From Francisella sp. SYW-9 (GTDB lineage Bacteria > Pseudomonadota > Gammaproteobacteria > Francisellales > Francisellaceae), in NCBI RefSeq assembly GCF_008711465.1, contig NZ_VXKQ01000030.1:1-64000 (forward strand): a stretch of 64,000 nucleotides of DNA. Direction: 5' to 3'. The position numbers and the translations under genes were made by a program. Shown one piece after another: positions 37,354 to 48,798 of this stretch. The notes under the pieces are model-generated. The model did no database searches, was not told where the DNA came from, and saw only the letters and a list, made by a program, of their open reading frames with translations. The first letter of the stretch is position 1; each line of letters starts with the position of its first letter.

Positions 37354-37950
37354 GTGGATCTAAAAGAATTCAAAAAAATAGAACTTTCTCACTTTAAAGA
37401 TACTAAATCTGTTGAATACCTTAAAGATGAAGTAAATCGCTTGTTATTTTTAGATAGTCCAGCACTGGCAGTTTTTAGAGATTTTGAAGCACATAAAGCT
37501 TTAGTTGTTAGAGGAGATACTCATATAAAAGATGTGAAAGCTAAATTAATTGATAATCATCTGGATTATGCCCTTGTAACTAGTTCTAGTGATAAAGTTA
37601 CAGGTACTATTTCTTTACATTATATTGAAGGTCAAGGCTTACAAGAAAGGGCTAGAGATGCTGGCGTTAAACCCGCAGAATTAACTGCTGATGATGCAAA
37701 GTTTGATATATCTATGGTTAATGTTGCGCCATATGCAATTATCAAAGAAGCAAAGATTGGTCATATATTAAATACACTGATAAATTCCACTCATCCTCAC
37801 TTTGTTGTTTCTGACAAAAACAAAGATGGTGAAAAATATATTCGAGGTTATTTTTCTTTACCATATATTCGTAAAAAATTAGGCTTACTAGATGTTTTCC
37901 ATTCTTACACAAAAGAAGAAATTGCTAGAATAACTCGTTTCCCTTCATAA
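37354..37950 (+). CDS. CBS-domain-like protein
   Basis: A 198-residue cytoplasmic protein that appears to hold a pair of weak CBS repeats (about 50-110 and 120-190): each has the strand-helix pattern ending in YALVTSSSDKVTGTISL and HFVVSDKNKDGEKYIRGYFSLPYIRKKLG. CBS pairs bind adenine nucleotides. No enzyme or transporter domain is attached. The start is GTG, chosen because AGGAGA lies 8 bases upstream. Convergent with the GDSL gene. Confidence 0.6.
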   Translation: MDLKEFKKIELSHFKDTKSVEYLKDEVNRLLFLDSPALAVFRDFEAHKALVVRGDTHIKDVKAKLIDNHLDYALVTSSSDKVTGTISLHYIEGQGLQERARDAGVKPAELTADDAKFDISMVNVAPYAIIKEAKIGHILNTLINSTHPHFVVSDKNKDGEKYIRGYFSLPYIRKKLGLLDVFHSYTKEEIARITRFPS

Positions 37951-37954
37951 TCTT

Positions 37955-38578
37955 TTAATTAATATAATCTCTAATAACATTATAAAATTCTTTTGCTACA
38001 ACTGTATATCCTTTTGCATTAGGATGAACTGTATCAACCATTAGCTTTTTATTACCAAACAATCCATTAAGAACATCTGGAACAAGTAAACAACCATTAT
38101 TTTTAGCAAATGTAATATAATCATCTGCATAATCATTAGAATAGTAAGGAATATCTAGACCTCCAATAACAACAAGTGCGCCATTTGCTTGTAAAATATC
38201 GACTATTTGTTTGAGGTTATCGAAAGCTTCTCCAGCAGGAACTCTTTTTTTAAGGTCGTTGCCACCTAGAGTTATAAGCACAATTTTAGGGTCTTTAGCT
38301 ACTACACTATTAATTCTCTCTAAAGCCTGCTGAGTTGTCTCACCAGATACTCCCATATTAATAATAGGCTGATTAATCATTTTAGAAAGCTGTGATGGAT
38401 AGTTATCTTTTTTGTTAACTCTATAGCCTGCCGTTAAACTATCCCCAAAAGCAACTATAGTTTTACCTTTAGGCTGAATATTGATAATATGCCAATTATT
38501 ATAACTAGTTGAGAAAAAAATATAATAAATTAGATAAATTATAATACAAGCGATTATAGCTATAATTATTTTTTTCAT
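37955..38578 (-). CDS. GDSL-type esterase (TesA/arylesterase-like)
   Basis: A 207-residue SGNH hydrolase with one N-terminal hydrophobic segment (signal anchor or signal peptide, about 3-21). Block I reads VAFGDSLTAGYR with the nucleophile Ser, block III TLGGNDLKK with Gly and Asn for the oxyanion hole, and block V DTVHPNAKGY with catalytic Asp and His. It probably acts in the periplasm on esters or thioesters such as lysophospholipids. Confidence 0.88.
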   Translation of the reverse strand: MKKIIIAIIACIIIYLIYYIFFSTSYNNWHIINIQPKGKTIVAFGDSLTAGYRVNKKDNYPSQLSKMINQPIINMGVSGETTQQALERINSVVAKDPKIVLITLGGNDLKKRVPAGEAFDNLKQIVDILQANGALVVIGGLDIPYYSNDYADDYITFAKNNGCLLVPDVLNGLFGNKKLMVDTVHPNAKGYTVVAKEFYNVIRDYIN

Positions 38579-38643
38579 TTACTTGAGCGCACTAAAATAG
38601 CTTTAATTATAAGTATAAGATATATGTATGATTTTTGAATTAA

Positions 38644-40491
38644 TTATTTAAGAATATTATCAATTTCCGTAGATATCTTTTTAAAAGAAAGATTGCTTTG
38701 ATCTAGTAATAAATCTTTTGTTCCATGATTTAAGAATTGATCTTGAAGGCCAAAATTTCTTATAGTTAAATCTTTATTTAAACTATTAGCCACCAAATAT
38801 TCATTAACTGCAGAGCCTGCTCCGCCTGCAATAGAGCTTTCTTCTAAAGTTAAGATTATTTTATGTGACTTACAAACGTCATCTATAGCTTTTTCATCTA
38901 GAGGTTTTACAAAGCGCATATCGATAATTGTAGCATTATATTTATCTGCAATTTGCTTAGCTACTGGTAGCAAAGTTCCAAAATTCAATATAGCTATTTT
39001 AGAGCCATCTCTAATCAATTTTGATTTACCAAGCTCTAAGTCCAATTTATCAGTAATTTCAGCACCTATACCTGCTCCACGCGGATAACGTACCATCGCT
39101 GGCCCATTATACTTATAACCTAAATCAAGCATATGATAAGCTTCATTTTCATCACTAGGCGTCATTATCACATGATTTGGAATACAACGCATAAATGATA
39201 AATCAAAACTACCATCATGTGTCGCACCATCAGCACCAACTAAACCAGCTCTATCGACAGCATACAAAACATCAAGATTCTGCAAGGCAACATCATGAAT
39301 AACCTGATCATAGGCTCTTTGTAAAAATGTTGAGTAAATAGCTACAACGGGTTTTAGTCCTTGACAGGCTAAACCTCCAGCAAATGTCACAGCATGCTGC
39401 TCTGCTATAGCGACATCAAAATATCTATTTGGATATTCTTGAGAGAATCTTATTAAATCAGAACCTTCTCTCATTGCGGGAGTAACACCTACTAAACGCT
39501 CATCTTTAGCTGCTTTTTGACAAATCCAATTACCAAAAATATTTGAATATGTAGGTTTTGAAGCTTTAGAACTACTCTCTCCAGTATGAAAGCTTGGTGC
39601 TACATGATGAAACTTAATAGGATCTGATTCAGCTTTAGTATAGCCTTTACCTTTTTTAGTTATAATATGTAATAACTTAGGTCCTTTATGGTCTTTTAAA
39701 ATTCTTAAAGTTTTTACTAGCTCATTAACATCATGACCATCTATAGGTCCAACATAATAAAAACCTAAATCTTCAAAAAAGTTTGCCGGAACAAACATCC
39801 CTTTTGTTTGAGTCTCAATTTTTTTAACAAATTCAAACATCGGAGGAATATTTTTTAAAACTTCTTTACCCTTTTCTCGGATGCTATTATAAAAACCACC
39901 TGAAATAATCTTACTAAAATGAGCAGAAAGTCCACCTACATTATCCGAAATAGACATTTCATTATCATTTAGCACTACTAAAACATCTTCTTTTATGCCA
40001 CCAGCATGATTTAGAGCTTCAAATGCCATACCACCTGTAATAGCTCCATCACCAATAACCGCTACAGTACTAGATGGTTTACCTTTTAGCCTATCACCTA
40101 TTGCCATACCAATAGCAGCACTAATAGAAGTACTAGAATGCCCTACACCAAAAGTGTCATATTCACTCTCACTACGTTTTGGAAAACCAGATATTCCGCC
40201 ATCTTTTTTGACGGTTACTAACTGATCTTTTCTTCCTGTAAGAATCTTATGAATATATGTTTGATGCCCTACATCCCAAACGATATTATCATGCGGAGTA
40301 TTATAGACATAATGCAAAGCCACAGTTAGCTCAGTAGCTCCGAGACTACTAGCAAAATGCCCTCCACTAACATCAAGAGTATCGACCAAAAAACTTCTTA
40401 GCTCTGATGATAGCTCCTTAAGCTGACTTTCAGGAACATGCTTTAGATCTTTTGGAGTGTTTATCTTATCTAAAATTTTATATTTTGGCAT
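38644..40491 (-). CDS. dxs: 1-Deoxy-D-xylulose-5-phosphate synthase
   Basis: A 615-residue thiamin diphosphate enzyme that joins pyruvate and glyceraldehyde-3-phosphate in the first step of the MEP isoprenoid pathway. The TPP motif GDGAITGGMAFEALNHAG...VVLNDNEMSIS is at about residues 143-180. The pyrimidine domain begins near 310 with DVAIAEQHAVTFAGGLA, and the transketolase C-terminal domain ends the chain. Full length. It lies upstream of guaA on the minus-strand reading direction's far side, with a 78-base gap holding an inverted repeat. Confidence 0.97.
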   Translation of the reverse strand: MPKYKILDKINTPKDLKHVPESQLKELSSELRSFLVDTLDVSGGHFASSLGATELTVALHYVYNTPHDNIVWDVGHQTYIHKILTGRKDQLVTVKKDGGISGFPKRSESEYDTFGVGHSSTSISAAIGMAIGDRLKGKPSSTVAVIGDGAITGGMAFEALNHAGGIKEDVLVVLNDNEMSISDNVGGLSAHFSKIISGGFYNSIREKGKEVLKNIPPMFEFVKKIETQTKGMFVPANFFEDLGFYYVGPIDGHDVNELVKTLRILKDHKGPKLLHIITKKGKGYTKAESDPIKFHHVAPSFHTGESSSKASKPTYSNIFGNWICQKAAKDERLVGVTPAMREGSDLIRFSQEYPNRYFDVAIAEQHAVTFAGGLACQGLKPVVAIYSTFLQRAYDQVIHDVALQNLDVLYAVDRAGLVGADGATHDGSFDLSFMRCIPNHVIMTPSDENEAYHMLDLGYKYNGPAMVRYPRGAGIGAEITDKLDLELGKSKLIRDGSKIAILNFGTLLPVAKQIADKYNATIIDMRFVKPLDEKAIDDVCKSHKIILTLEESSIAGGAGSAVNEYLVANSLNKDLTIRNFGLQDQFLNHGTKDLLLDQSNLSFKKISTEIDNILK

Positions 40492-40516
40492 AGTATAAAA
40501 ATGTTCACCTAATTTA

Positions 40517-40552
40517 AAAGTATAAAATATATACTAATTAAACTTATACTTT
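40517..40552. repeat. Inverted repeat between guaA and dxs
   Basis: AAAGTATAA at 40517-40525 pairs perfectly with TTATACTTT at 40544-40552, leaving an 18-base AT-rich loop. It may be a weak terminator or a processing hairpin; no long T-tract follows on either strand. Confidence 0.35.
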
Positions 40553-40569
40553 ATATTATGGGAGTTTAT

Positions 40570-42120
40570 TTACTCCCATTCAATAGTTCCAGGTGGTTTA
40601 CCTGTCACATCATAAACAACACGAGAAACTTTTTTCACCTCATTGACTATTCTATTAGAAACCAAAGATAGGAAATCATAAGGTAAATTTGCCCACGTTG
40701 CAGTCATAAAATCAATACTCACAACAGCTCTTAAAGCTATTACGTATTCATATCTACGCTGGTCACCAACAACACCTACAGATTTAACTGGCAAAAAGAC
40801 ACCAAAAGCCTGAGAAATATCATGGTATAAGTTATGCTTATATAACTCTTCTGTAAATATAGCATCGGCTTTTTGTAAAGTTTCTACATATTCTTTTTTG
40901 ATCTCACCTAATATACGCACACCTAATCCAGGACCTGGGAAAGGATGTCTATAAAGCATATTATATGGTAAACCTAATCCTAAGCCTAATCTACGCACCT
41001 CATCTTTAAAGAGCTCTCTTAGAGGCTCCAAAAGTTTTAGCTTCATCTCTTTAGGTAAGCCACCTACATTATGATGAGATTTTATAACATGAGCTTTTGA
41101 TTTATTGTTACCCGCAGACTCAATTACATCACTATATATAGTGCCTTGAGCAAGCCATTTAGCATTTTCGATTTTTGCAGCTTCTTCATCAAATATATCT
41201 ACAAAAAGCTTTCCTATGATTTTACGTTTTTGCTCAGGATCACAAGCTCCTTCTAGAGCTCTTAAGAATCTGTCTTTTGCATTTACACGAATAACATTAA
41301 TATCCATATGCTCTGCAAAAACTTCCATCACTTGATCACCTTCATTTAAACGAAGTAAACCAGTATCAACGAATATACAAGTTAGCTGATCACCTATAGC
41401 TTCATGTAAAATTGCAGCTACAACAGATGAGTCAACGCCTCCTGATAAACCTAATATAACCTTATCAGAGCCAACTTTCTTTTTAATTTCAACAATATCA
41501 TTTTCGATAATATTATCGATATTCCATAAAATGTCGCAACCACAGATGTTTACAACAAAATTCTCTACAATTTGTTTTCCATTTTCTGTATGAGTTGTCT
41601 CAGGATGAAATTGTACACCAAAGAAAGGCTTAGTTTTATGAGCAACCGCAGCTACAGGAGCATTTACTGAAGATGCAATCACTTCAAAATACTCACCAGT
41701 CTCTGTAACTTTATCACTATGGCTCATCCAAACTAGCTGCTCACTATCTAAATTAGAGAAGATATTATCATCAGAGCTTAAAATATTAATTATTGCTTTA
41801 CCAAACTCACTTTGATCTGAGCCTTTGACCTCGCCACCATGTTGCATAACCATAGTTTGCATACCATAGCAAATACCAAGAATTGGAACGCCTAGATCAA
41901 AAACTACCTCGGGAGCTTTCACATGAGAGTCATAAACAGACTCAGGTCCACCTGAAAGAACTATGCCTTTTGCGCCATATTCTTTAATAAACTCATCATC
42001 TATATCATGAGGGAAAATTTCACAAAAAACACCGACTTCTCTGACTCTACGAGCAATAAGCTGCGTATACTGTGAGCCAAAGTCTAAGATCAAAATTTTA
42101 TGATTATGTATATCTGCCAT
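40570..42120 (-). CDS. guaA: GMP synthase (glutamine-hydrolysing)
   Basis: A 516-residue two-domain enzyme that aminates XMP to GMP. The N-terminal class I glutamine amidotransferase has the nucleophile Cys in [11 protein letters not shown] and His-x-Glu in VQFHPETTH; the ATP-pyrophosphatase P-loop is [13 protein letters not shown], and the C-terminal XMP-binding domain ends with [10 protein letters not shown]. Full length. guaB is not adjacent. Confidence 0.98.
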   Translation of the reverse strand: MADIHNHKILILDFGSQYTQLIARRVREVGVFCEIFPHDIDDEFIKEYGAKGIVLSGGPESVYDSHVKAPEVVFDLGVPILGICYGMQTMVMQHGGEVKGSDQSEFGKAIINILSSDDNIFSNLDSEQLVWMSHSDKVTETGEYFEVIASSVNAPVAAVAHKTKPFFGVQFHPETTHTENGKQIVENFVVNICGCDILWNIDNIIENDIVEIKKKVGSDKVILGLSGGVDSSVVAAILHEAIGDQLTCIFVDTGLLRLNEGDQVMEVFAEHMDINVIRVNAKDRFLRALEGACDPEQKRKIIGKLFVDIFDEEAAKIENAKWLAQGTIYSDVIESAGNNKSKAHVIKSHHNVGGLPKEMKLKLLEPLRELFKDEVRRLGLGLGLPYNMLYRHPFPGPGLGVRILGEIKKEYVETLQKADAIFTEELYKHNLYHDISQAFGVFLPVKSVGVVGDQRRYEYVIALRAVVSIDFMTATWANLPYDFLSLVSNRIVNEVKKVSRVVYDVTGKPPGTIEWE

Positions 42121-42212
42121 TATTTTTTCTAAAAATAAAGAAATGATTAATGTGTTATTTTATCCTAAAAGGACTTAATTGTAATTAGCTTTTGATAAGA
42201 AAAAATGATTAT

Positions 42213-43757
42213 TTAAACACTTTTAAGGTTCTCAACCTCTGACATAACTCCTTGTATATTTTCTTGAATAGTTTCTGTAGAGGCTTGTGTAGCAATAAAC
42301 ACTTTTAAGAATAAGACACTAACTATAGTCACAATTAAGTTATCGTAAGGAAATGCTACTAGTTTTAACTCGTGAATATACGAAATACCCCATAGACATA
42401 TGATATATGCACAAACAAACCACGTTTGCTTAAATACATCAATAAAATGACTACGCATAAAGACAAACCAATAGAAAATACAAGCTACAGCAACTAGTAT
42501 AACTAAACATAATAAATTAAAAGTACCTGACCAATATATAAAATATGTACAAGATATAAACCCTAAATACCCAAATAATTTATAAAAAGGCAATTTAAAT
42601 TTTCTCTCTATCTCAGGAAATTTATCTCTAAAGATAATCAAAACCACAGGTCCTGATAAACAGCTAAATAAAACTAAAGAAGATAAGAAATTTACTAAAG
42701 CTGTCCAAGTTGGAAATTGAAATAAAAATATCAAACCTACAAAAAAGTTAATCCAAATACAAAATATTGGCACATGATTTTTATTTAACCTTGTTAGAAC
42801 TGATTTTTTGAAAAATTCTAATCCAAATGCTTGAAGAATTCTGCCTGTAACAGCTGTATAAACATTACCAGTACCTAATGGAGCAACCATAGCATCTATA
42901 AATAATATCGTATAAATAATATGTAAACTAAATAAGCTTAACAGACCTAGTAAAGGTGCCACGCCTCCATCAAACCCTTTCACAGATCCAGGTATACAGA
43001 ACATAAAAAGCAACGATAAAGATATATACATTGTCAAACCAACTACTACTGGAGCTATTAATGATAGAGGAATTGCTAATTTAGGATTTTTTGCGGAGTT
43101 TGCTACGATTAAACCATTTTGAAAACCAGAAAAAGCAAAAGCTAAACCAGAGCCTGTAATAGCTAATAAAATATGCTCAAAATTAACAGTTATATGCAAG
43201 GTATTAGCATGATAATTCTTAAAAGATCCATAAAAAGCTAACATTCCTACAGCAATAGCTATTGGCAAAAAGATTTTCCAAATACTAACTATCGAGTTAA
43301 TTTTGGCAACGTTTTTAAGTTGATAAGTATTTAAGTATGTCAAACCTAGCATAATCAAAAATGCAAAAGTTACTCCATAATATGATAAGAAAACTCCTGT
43401 TGAACTTGAATCAACTAAGCTTGGAAACCAAAATCCTAAATACTGGACAACTGACTGTGCTTCTAAAGGTAAATAGACCAAATAACTTATCCAACCTAAA
43501 GCAACAAATAAAAAGCCTAACGTTCGAGAATGTGTAATTCGTAAAAAACGCATTGCTCCGGAGACTATCGGTAACATAGATGCAACCTCGGCAAAACACA
43601 ATGCCACAAGTAAAGTAAGTAAAGCTGTAATAACCCAAGAGACTATAACTCCTTGACCTGCTGTTTGAAATCCATAATATGGTGAAAACAACCAACCGCT
43701 GCCAATCATCCCACCAGTCGAGATAAATATCACAGCCATTGTAGATAACTTTTTCAT
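42213..43757 (-). CDS. APC-family amino acid permease (copy 2)
   Basis: Closely related along its whole length to the permease at 1641-3185. Starting at ATG 43757 (MKKLSTMAVIFIS) the protein has 514 residues, exactly the length of copy 1, and this is why that start is preferred over the open frame to 43814, whose 19 extra codons have no counterpart. The GMIGSG motif of helix 1 and all membrane segments are kept. Both copies appear intact, so they probably have overlapping or slightly different substrates. The short palindromic repeat at 43818 lies just upstream. Confidence 0.87.
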   Translation of the reverse strand: MKKLSTMAVIFISTGGMIGSGWLFSPYYGFQTAGQGVIVSWVITALLTLLVALCFAEVASMLPIVSGAMRFLRITHSRTLGFLFVALGWISYLVYLPLEAQSVVQYLGFWFPSLVDSSSTGVFLSYYGVTFAFLIMLGLTYLNTYQLKNVAKINSIVSIWKIFLPIAIAVGMLAFYGSFKNYHANTLHITVNFEHILLAITGSGLAFAFSGFQNGLIVANSAKNPKLAIPLSLIAPVVVGLTMYISLSLLFMFCIPGSVKGFDGGVAPLLGLLSLFSLHIIYTILFIDAMVAPLGTGNVYTAVTGRILQAFGLEFFKKSVLTRLNKNHVPIFCIWINFFVGLIFLFQFPTWTALVNFLSSLVLFSCLSGPVVLIIFRDKFPEIERKFKLPFYKLFGYLGFISCTYFIYWSGTFNLLCLVILVAVACIFYWFVFMRSHFIDVFKQTWFVCAYIICLWGISYIHELKLVAFPYDNLIVTIVSVLFLKVFIATQASTETIQENIQGVMSEVENLKSV

Positions 43758-43817
43758 ATCAGATATTAAATATTCTTGTACCAAGGTATCAGTATAGCTA
43801 ATCAAAAGAAACATGTC

Positions 43818-43840
43818 ATTCTACGACTTGATCGTAGAAT
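43818..43840. repeat. Short palindromic repeat, 9-5-9 hairpin (copy A)
   Basis: ATTCTACGA - CTTGA - TCGTAGAAT forms a perfect 9-bp stem with a 5-base loop, flanked by GTC on the left and CTA on the right. The same architecture recurs at 54728-54750. It lies between truA and the permease. Confidence 0.75.
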
Positions 43841-43953
43841 CTATTTTAATAAAAAATTCGTATCAAATATATGATCACATTCACTTCATAAGGTATATCA
43901 AATAAATATATACTAACCTTGACTAGGTATAATTATTTTAGTGTTGATTGAGG

Positions 43954-44730
43954 TTAACAAAACAATTGCATTACTTGACGCTTAAATTGAAAGTCAGGAT
44001 ACTCCACTCCAACAAAATATAAGCCATGTGCTTTTGCTGTTTCAGCTGCTTTGGTTCGATCTTTTGCGTATAAAAGCTCTTTTATCCATTCTGGTGACTG
44101 CAAACCTAAACCTACTTTTAGTAATGATCCTACTAGGTTTCTAATCATATGATGTAAAAAAGCATTTCCAATAACCTCAAAAACTATAAAATTACCTTGT
44201 TTAATAAACTCAGCTTTTTGAATATTCCTAAAAGGAGTATTTGACTGACATTGGGATGACCTAAAAGAACTAAAGTCTTGCTCTCCTAAAAGATACTTAC
44301 AAGCCTGGTTCATCTTTGTAATATCAAGTTGGCGATTTTCCCATAAGCAGTGCTCTACAAAAATAGGTGAGCTTATAGTAGAGTTATATATAACGTAGTT
44401 ATACGTTCTACTTATAGCAGAAAATCTAGAATTAAAATCACCATCAACCTCTTTAATATCTAATATCTTAATATCTTTAGGTAGTAAAGCATTAGCTCCT
44501 CTTTGCCAAGAACTTAAAGCTCTATCAGCATCTGAATAAAAATTAACAACCTGTGAAGTAGCATGCACACCAGTATCTGTTCTACCGGCGCAAATTACTT
44601 CTACATTATGATTTGCAATTTTAGATAGCGCTTTTTCTAACTCCTCTTGCACACTAGGTGAATGAGATTGTCTTTGCCAACCACAATAATTTTTACCGAA
44701 ATACTCTATTTGTAATAAGTAGTTTTTCAT
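43954..44730 (-). CDS. truA: tRNA pseudouridine synthase A
   Basis: A 258-residue enzyme that makes pseudouridine at positions 38-40 in the anticodon stem-loop of tRNAs. The catalytic Asp is in [28 protein letters not shown] at the N-terminus and [17 protein letters not shown] in the second half are family blocks. Near full length. Confidence 0.96.
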   Translation of the reverse strand: MKNYLLQIEYFGKNYCGWQRQSHSPSVQEELEKALSKIANHNVEVICAGRTDTGVHATSQVVNFYSDADRALSSWQRGANALLPKDIKILDIKEVDGDFNSRFSAISRTYNYVIYNSTISSPIFVEHCLWENRQLDITKMNQACKYLLGEQDFSSFRSSQCQSNTPFRNIQKAEFIKQGNFIVFEVIGNAFLHHMIRNLVGSLLKVGLGLQSPEWIKELLYAKDRTKAAETAKAHGLYFVGVEYPDFQFKRQVMQLFC

Positions 44731-44821
44731 AGTTTTTATATATAAATAATATAAATGAGTATTGTATCAAAAATTGCTTTTAACAATCGATTTTAAATCT
44801 CTTTTTTATTTAATTTTGAAT

Positions 44822-45728
44822 TTAATATTTTTTAACTGGTTGATAATATTTTGTATCTTTAATTGGAATCAAATCAACTTCACTATTTGAATTTGTTATA
44901 GGCTTATATTTAATGCAGCCTCCATCACCTATAGCTGAATAATAGTTATGTATTAGCCTGTTATATCCTTTAGAATCTTTAACTCTAGATATTTTCCCTC
45001 CACTTTCTTTAGCAGCCTTCATATCTAAACTATAGATATAAATAAAAATACCATTTACCTTATGACTATCTGTCAAACCACGTAAGTACTCATTAAGTTT
45101 ATAGTCAAACTCCATTGCTTTTGCTATGTTTTCTGCATTTTTAGGTTGTTCGTAAATATTTATAGAAACATTATCAATTTGTACTTTATCTTTATATTTA
45201 GTTAGCCATTCTTTTGTATTTAAATTCCAACTGCCACTTTTCTGAAGAAATGTAATGAGTCATTTCTGTAGCAAGATTTGAGTTAAGTGGTGCATTAGCT
45301 CTTAAATCAGCATTAAAATCTATATTATCTAAAATATAATATTTAGTACAAAAATTCTTTTCTATATATTTTGTCAGCTTTTGTATTATCATTACATAGC
45401 CACAGCTAGAACCTGTTACATTATAAGTTCCTGCTATAATAGATACATTTCGATTTGCATTTTTTGCATATTTTATATTTTTAATATCTACCTTACACTC
45501 ATATAACTTTCTACTACTAAACCAACCCGTACTTTCATAAGCTCCTTATATGACTTATAATCCACCAAAATTAATTCTCTCTATTTTAAGCTCTCCACCA
45601 TATGTCTTCTCTGCATAGTTTTTTTCCATATCTGCCATTTGAGATTTATAGCTATTTCCAAGACTATAACCTTGCGCAAATATTACAAATGAGATCAGAG
45701 ATATTAGTAATATCTTACTTAATTTCAT
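44822..45728 (-). pseudogene. Decayed gene for a secreted protein of unknown family
   Basis: Starting at ATG 45728 the frame encodes a signal peptide (MKLSKILLISLISFVIFAQG), continues to about 45560, meets two in-frame stop codons (GGL then stop, VI, stop), and then reopens in the same frame through AYESTGWFSS... to 45198. After a frameshift near 45210-45225, a second frame encodes the remainder to 44822 (ending IKDTKYYQPVKKY). Taken together they would give a secreted protein of about 290-300 residues, with several Cys. I recognise no family. The degeneration suggests an expendable surface or periplasmic protein. Confidence 0.75.
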
Positions 45729-45939
45729 AAATTAAACCTTAAATAAGAAACAGAACCTCTAAGATTTATATTAGAAACTAAAAACTATAAATACAATTTA
45801 TTTGTAAGGTTTAGAGTACTATTTTAGATATACTGAATTTTGATGAAATTTTTGATTTAAAAGTATTAATATTAAGTTAGAAATTACAAATTTAGAGTTA
45901 AGAGTCTTGATTAGAAATTAAGTAGATTTGATGACAAAA

Positions 45940-48666
45940 CTACTCTACTTTGCCATGGCACTGTTTATACTTTTTACCAGAACCGCATGGACAAGGATCA
46001 TTTCTTTTTATCTTAGGTCCTTCTCTTTTAACTTGCTGAATTTTAGGAGTTTCTTCTTGTTGTAACTCTTGCTCATCTTCTCTTTGGTTGTTATCAATTA
46101 CACTCTCATGCTCAGCTTTGATATCACCCATAGATTCTTTCCACTCTTCTTGAGCTCGTTGAGTTTCTTCCTCCGTAGAGATTCTAATCTTAGCTAAAGA
46201 AGATATAACCTCATATTTAAAGCTATCAAGCATACTTGAGAAAAGTTCAAAAGCTTCTTTCTTATATTCATTCTTAGGATCTTTTTGTGCATATCCACGT
46301 AGATTGATACTATTACGTAAATGATCTATCGAGCTTAAATGCTCACGCCAGTGATTATCTAAACCTTGTAATAACGAGAATTTCTCAAATTGTTTAACAG
46401 CTTCTGCTTCTAGCTCTTTTGTCTTTTCATCGAACTCTAAAGTGATCGTCTCTCTCACAAGCCTTTTTAGGTCTTCCTCACCAAGATTATCATTTTCTTT
46501 ATAAAGCTTTTGTAAATCAACCTCTATCATAAAGTCAGATTTAAGAGCTTTTTCTAAACCTTCTAAGTCCCATAACTCATGCATAGAACCTGCTGGAACA
46601 TAATCATGGAATAGCTGCTCTGCGACATCTATACGTATATCCGCTAAGATATCGCTAACATCCTCAGCATCTAAGAAAGCTTGTCTTTGCTCATAGATAA
46701 CTTTACGCTGTGTATTTACAACATTATCATACTCTAAAAGATTCTTACGAATATCAAAGTGATAATTCTCTACCTTGCCTTGAGCTTTTGAAATAACTTT
46801 TGACATAAATCCAAATGCTAAAGACTCTCCACCTTTTAAACCTTTTTTAACTCTCTCAGCCATACCTTGAGATGCAAAAATTCTTAAAAGATTATCATCC
46901 ATAGATAGATAAAATTTACTTTCACCAGGATCACCTTGACGAGCAGCACGCCCTCTTAACTGGTTATCAATCCTACGCGAATCATGTCTTTCTGAACCTA
47001 TGATACATAAACCACCAGCATTTTTAACAGTTTCATTACGCTGTTGCCATTCTGTTTTGATCTTAGCAATATCCTCTTCAGTAGCATCTTCTAACTCAGC
47101 AATCTCAACTTCCCAGTTACCACCAAGGATAATATCTGTACCACGACCAGCCATGTTTGTCGCAATTGTTACATTACCAGGGTAACCTGCCATTGCAATA
47201 ATGCCTGCTTCTTTTTCATGTTGCTTAGCATTTAGGACATTGTGCTTGATTTTTTTCTTCTTTAATAAAGTAGATAGAACTTCAGATGCTTCAATAGACG
47301 CAGTACCAACCAATATCGGCTGACCTCTAGATATTCTCTCTTTAATATCAACAACTATAGCATCAAATTTTTCTCTAACGCTACCGTAAATCTCATCATG
47401 ATGATCTTTTCTAATTAAAGGTTTATTTGTAGGTATAATTATAACTTCTAAATTATAAATAGAATGAAGCTCAAAAGCCTCAGTATCTGCAGTACCTGTC
47501 ATACCTGCTATTTTATTATATAGCTTAAAGAAGTTTTGGAATGTAATAGATGCCATTGTTTGATTTTCAGCGTTTATCTTAACACCTTCTTTTGCTTCTA
47601 TCGCTTGGTGTAGACCATCTGACCATCTACGTCCAGGCATCGCTCTACCAGTACTTTCATCAATAATTACAACTTCTTGATCACGCACGATATAATCAAC
47701 ATTTAGTTGATATAAAGATTGTGCTCTTAAACAAGCATTTAAATAATGCATTTTTGTAATATTATGTGGGCTATAAAGATTATCATCTTCCTCAAGTACG
47801 CCTTCTTTTTTAAGCATACCTTCGATCTTTGCATAACCTTTTTCGGTTAGGTATGCATTTTTAGACTTCTCATCCACATAAAAATCTTTCTGCTCTTGAC
47901 CTTCTTCCACTTCCTCTTTATCTTGCTTTTCCAAGAAAGGTACTAATCTATTAAAAAGATTATACATGTCAGAACTATCATCAGAAGCTCCAGAAATTAT
48001 AAGAGGAGTTCTTGCTTCATCAATTAGGATTGAGTCAACCTCATCTATAATTACATAATTACGGCTTCTTTGAACTTGCTGCTCTTTTTCATAAGCCATA
48101 TTATCTCTAAGATAATCAAAACCAAACTCATTGTTGGTACCATAAGTAATATCACAAGCATAAGACTCTTTACGTTGCTCAGGATCTAGATCGGCAACAA
48201 TTACTCCAACTGTAAGACCTAGAAACTCATAAATTTCACTCATTAGTTCAGCATCACGCTTTGCAAGATAGTCATTCACTGTGATTACATGAACACCATC
48301 ACCAGTCAAAGCATTTAAATATGCTGGTAATGTAGCAACTAGTGTTTTACCTTCTCCAGTTCTCATCTCAGCTACTTTACCTTGATGTAAAACAATACCG
48401 CCAATCAGCTGCACATCATAATGGCGCATATTTTTAGTTCTTTTAGCAGCTTCTCTAACAGTTGCAAAAGCTTCAGGCAATAGACTATCTAAGGATTCAC
48501 CATTTGCTAATCTTTCTTTAAATTCAGTTGTTCTAGCTTTAATCTGCTCATCTGTAAGCTTTTCAACTTCAGGCTCAAGTGAATTAATCTTATCAACTGT
48601 TTTAGAAATCTTTTTTATAAATCTATCGTTTCGACTACCAACAATTTTTTGAACTAAACCTAACAT
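45940..48666 (-). CDS. secA: Preprotein translocase ATPase SecA
   Basis: A 908-residue motor of the Sec export system. Walker A is in [11 protein letters not shown] (about 102-112), the DEVD box in [16 protein letters not shown], and the second nucleotide domain has [10 protein letters not shown] and [10 protein letters not shown]. The C-terminal zinc-binding tail reads [17 protein letters not shown], which binds SecB and phospholipids. Full length. A divergent plus-strand operon (lipoprotein and DciA-like gene) begins 130 bases from its start. Confidence 0.98.
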   Translation of the reverse strand: MLGLVQKIVGSRNDRFIKKISKTVDKINSLEPEVEKLTDEQIKARTTEFKERLANGESLDSLLPEAFATVREAAKRTKNMRHYDVQLIGGIVLHQGKVAEMRTGEGKTLVATLPAYLNALTGDGVHVITVNDYLAKRDAELMSEIYEFLGLTVGVIVADLDPEQRKESYACDITYGTNNEFGFDYLRDNMAYEKEQQVQRSRNYVIIDEVDSILIDEARTPLIISGASDDSSDMYNLFNRLVPFLEKQDKEEVEEGQEQKDFYVDEKSKNAYLTEKGYAKIEGMLKKEGVLEEDDNLYSPHNITKMHYLNACLRAQSLYQLNVDYIVRDQEVVIIDESTGRAMPGRRWSDGLHQAIEAKEGVKINAENQTMASITFQNFFKLYNKIAGMTGTADTEAFELHSIYNLEVIIIPTNKPLIRKDHHDEIYGSVREKFDAIVVDIKERISRGQPILVGTASIEASEVLSTLLKKKKIKHNVLNAKQHEKEAGIIAMAGYPGNVTIATNMAGRGTDIILGGNWEVEIAELEDATEEDIAKIKTEWQQRNETVKNAGGLCIIGSERHDSRRIDNQLRGRAARQGDPGESKFYLSMDDNLLRIFASQGMAERVKKGLKGGESLAFGFMSKVISKAQGKVENYHFDIRKNLLEYDNVVNTQRKVIYEQRQAFLDAEDVSDILADIRIDVAEQLFHDYVPAGSMHELWDLEGLEKALKSDFMIEVDLQKLYKENDNLGEEDLKRLVRETITLEFDEKTKELEAEAVKQFEKFSLLQGLDNHWREHLSSIDHLRNSINLRGYAQKDPKNEYKKEAFELFSSMLDSFKYEVISSLAKIRISTEEETQRAQEEWKESMGDIKAEHESVIDNNQREDEQELQQEETPKIQQVKREGPKIKRNDPCPCGSGKKYKQCHGKVE

Positions 48667-48798
48667 TATTATTTAACCAACTCTCTTATAAAAATTTATA
48701 ATAAATATAATACTCTGAACATACATTATATAGAGTTTATAAGAAATTTAAATTAAGATAGATACAATATTATAACAATTATAGGCAAACTCATAATA

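Noticed and set aside
44750-44821. Possible terminator hairpin upstream of truA
   Set aside because: The AAAAATTG/CAAT pairing is short and interrupted, so it is not stronger than expected in AT-rich DNA.
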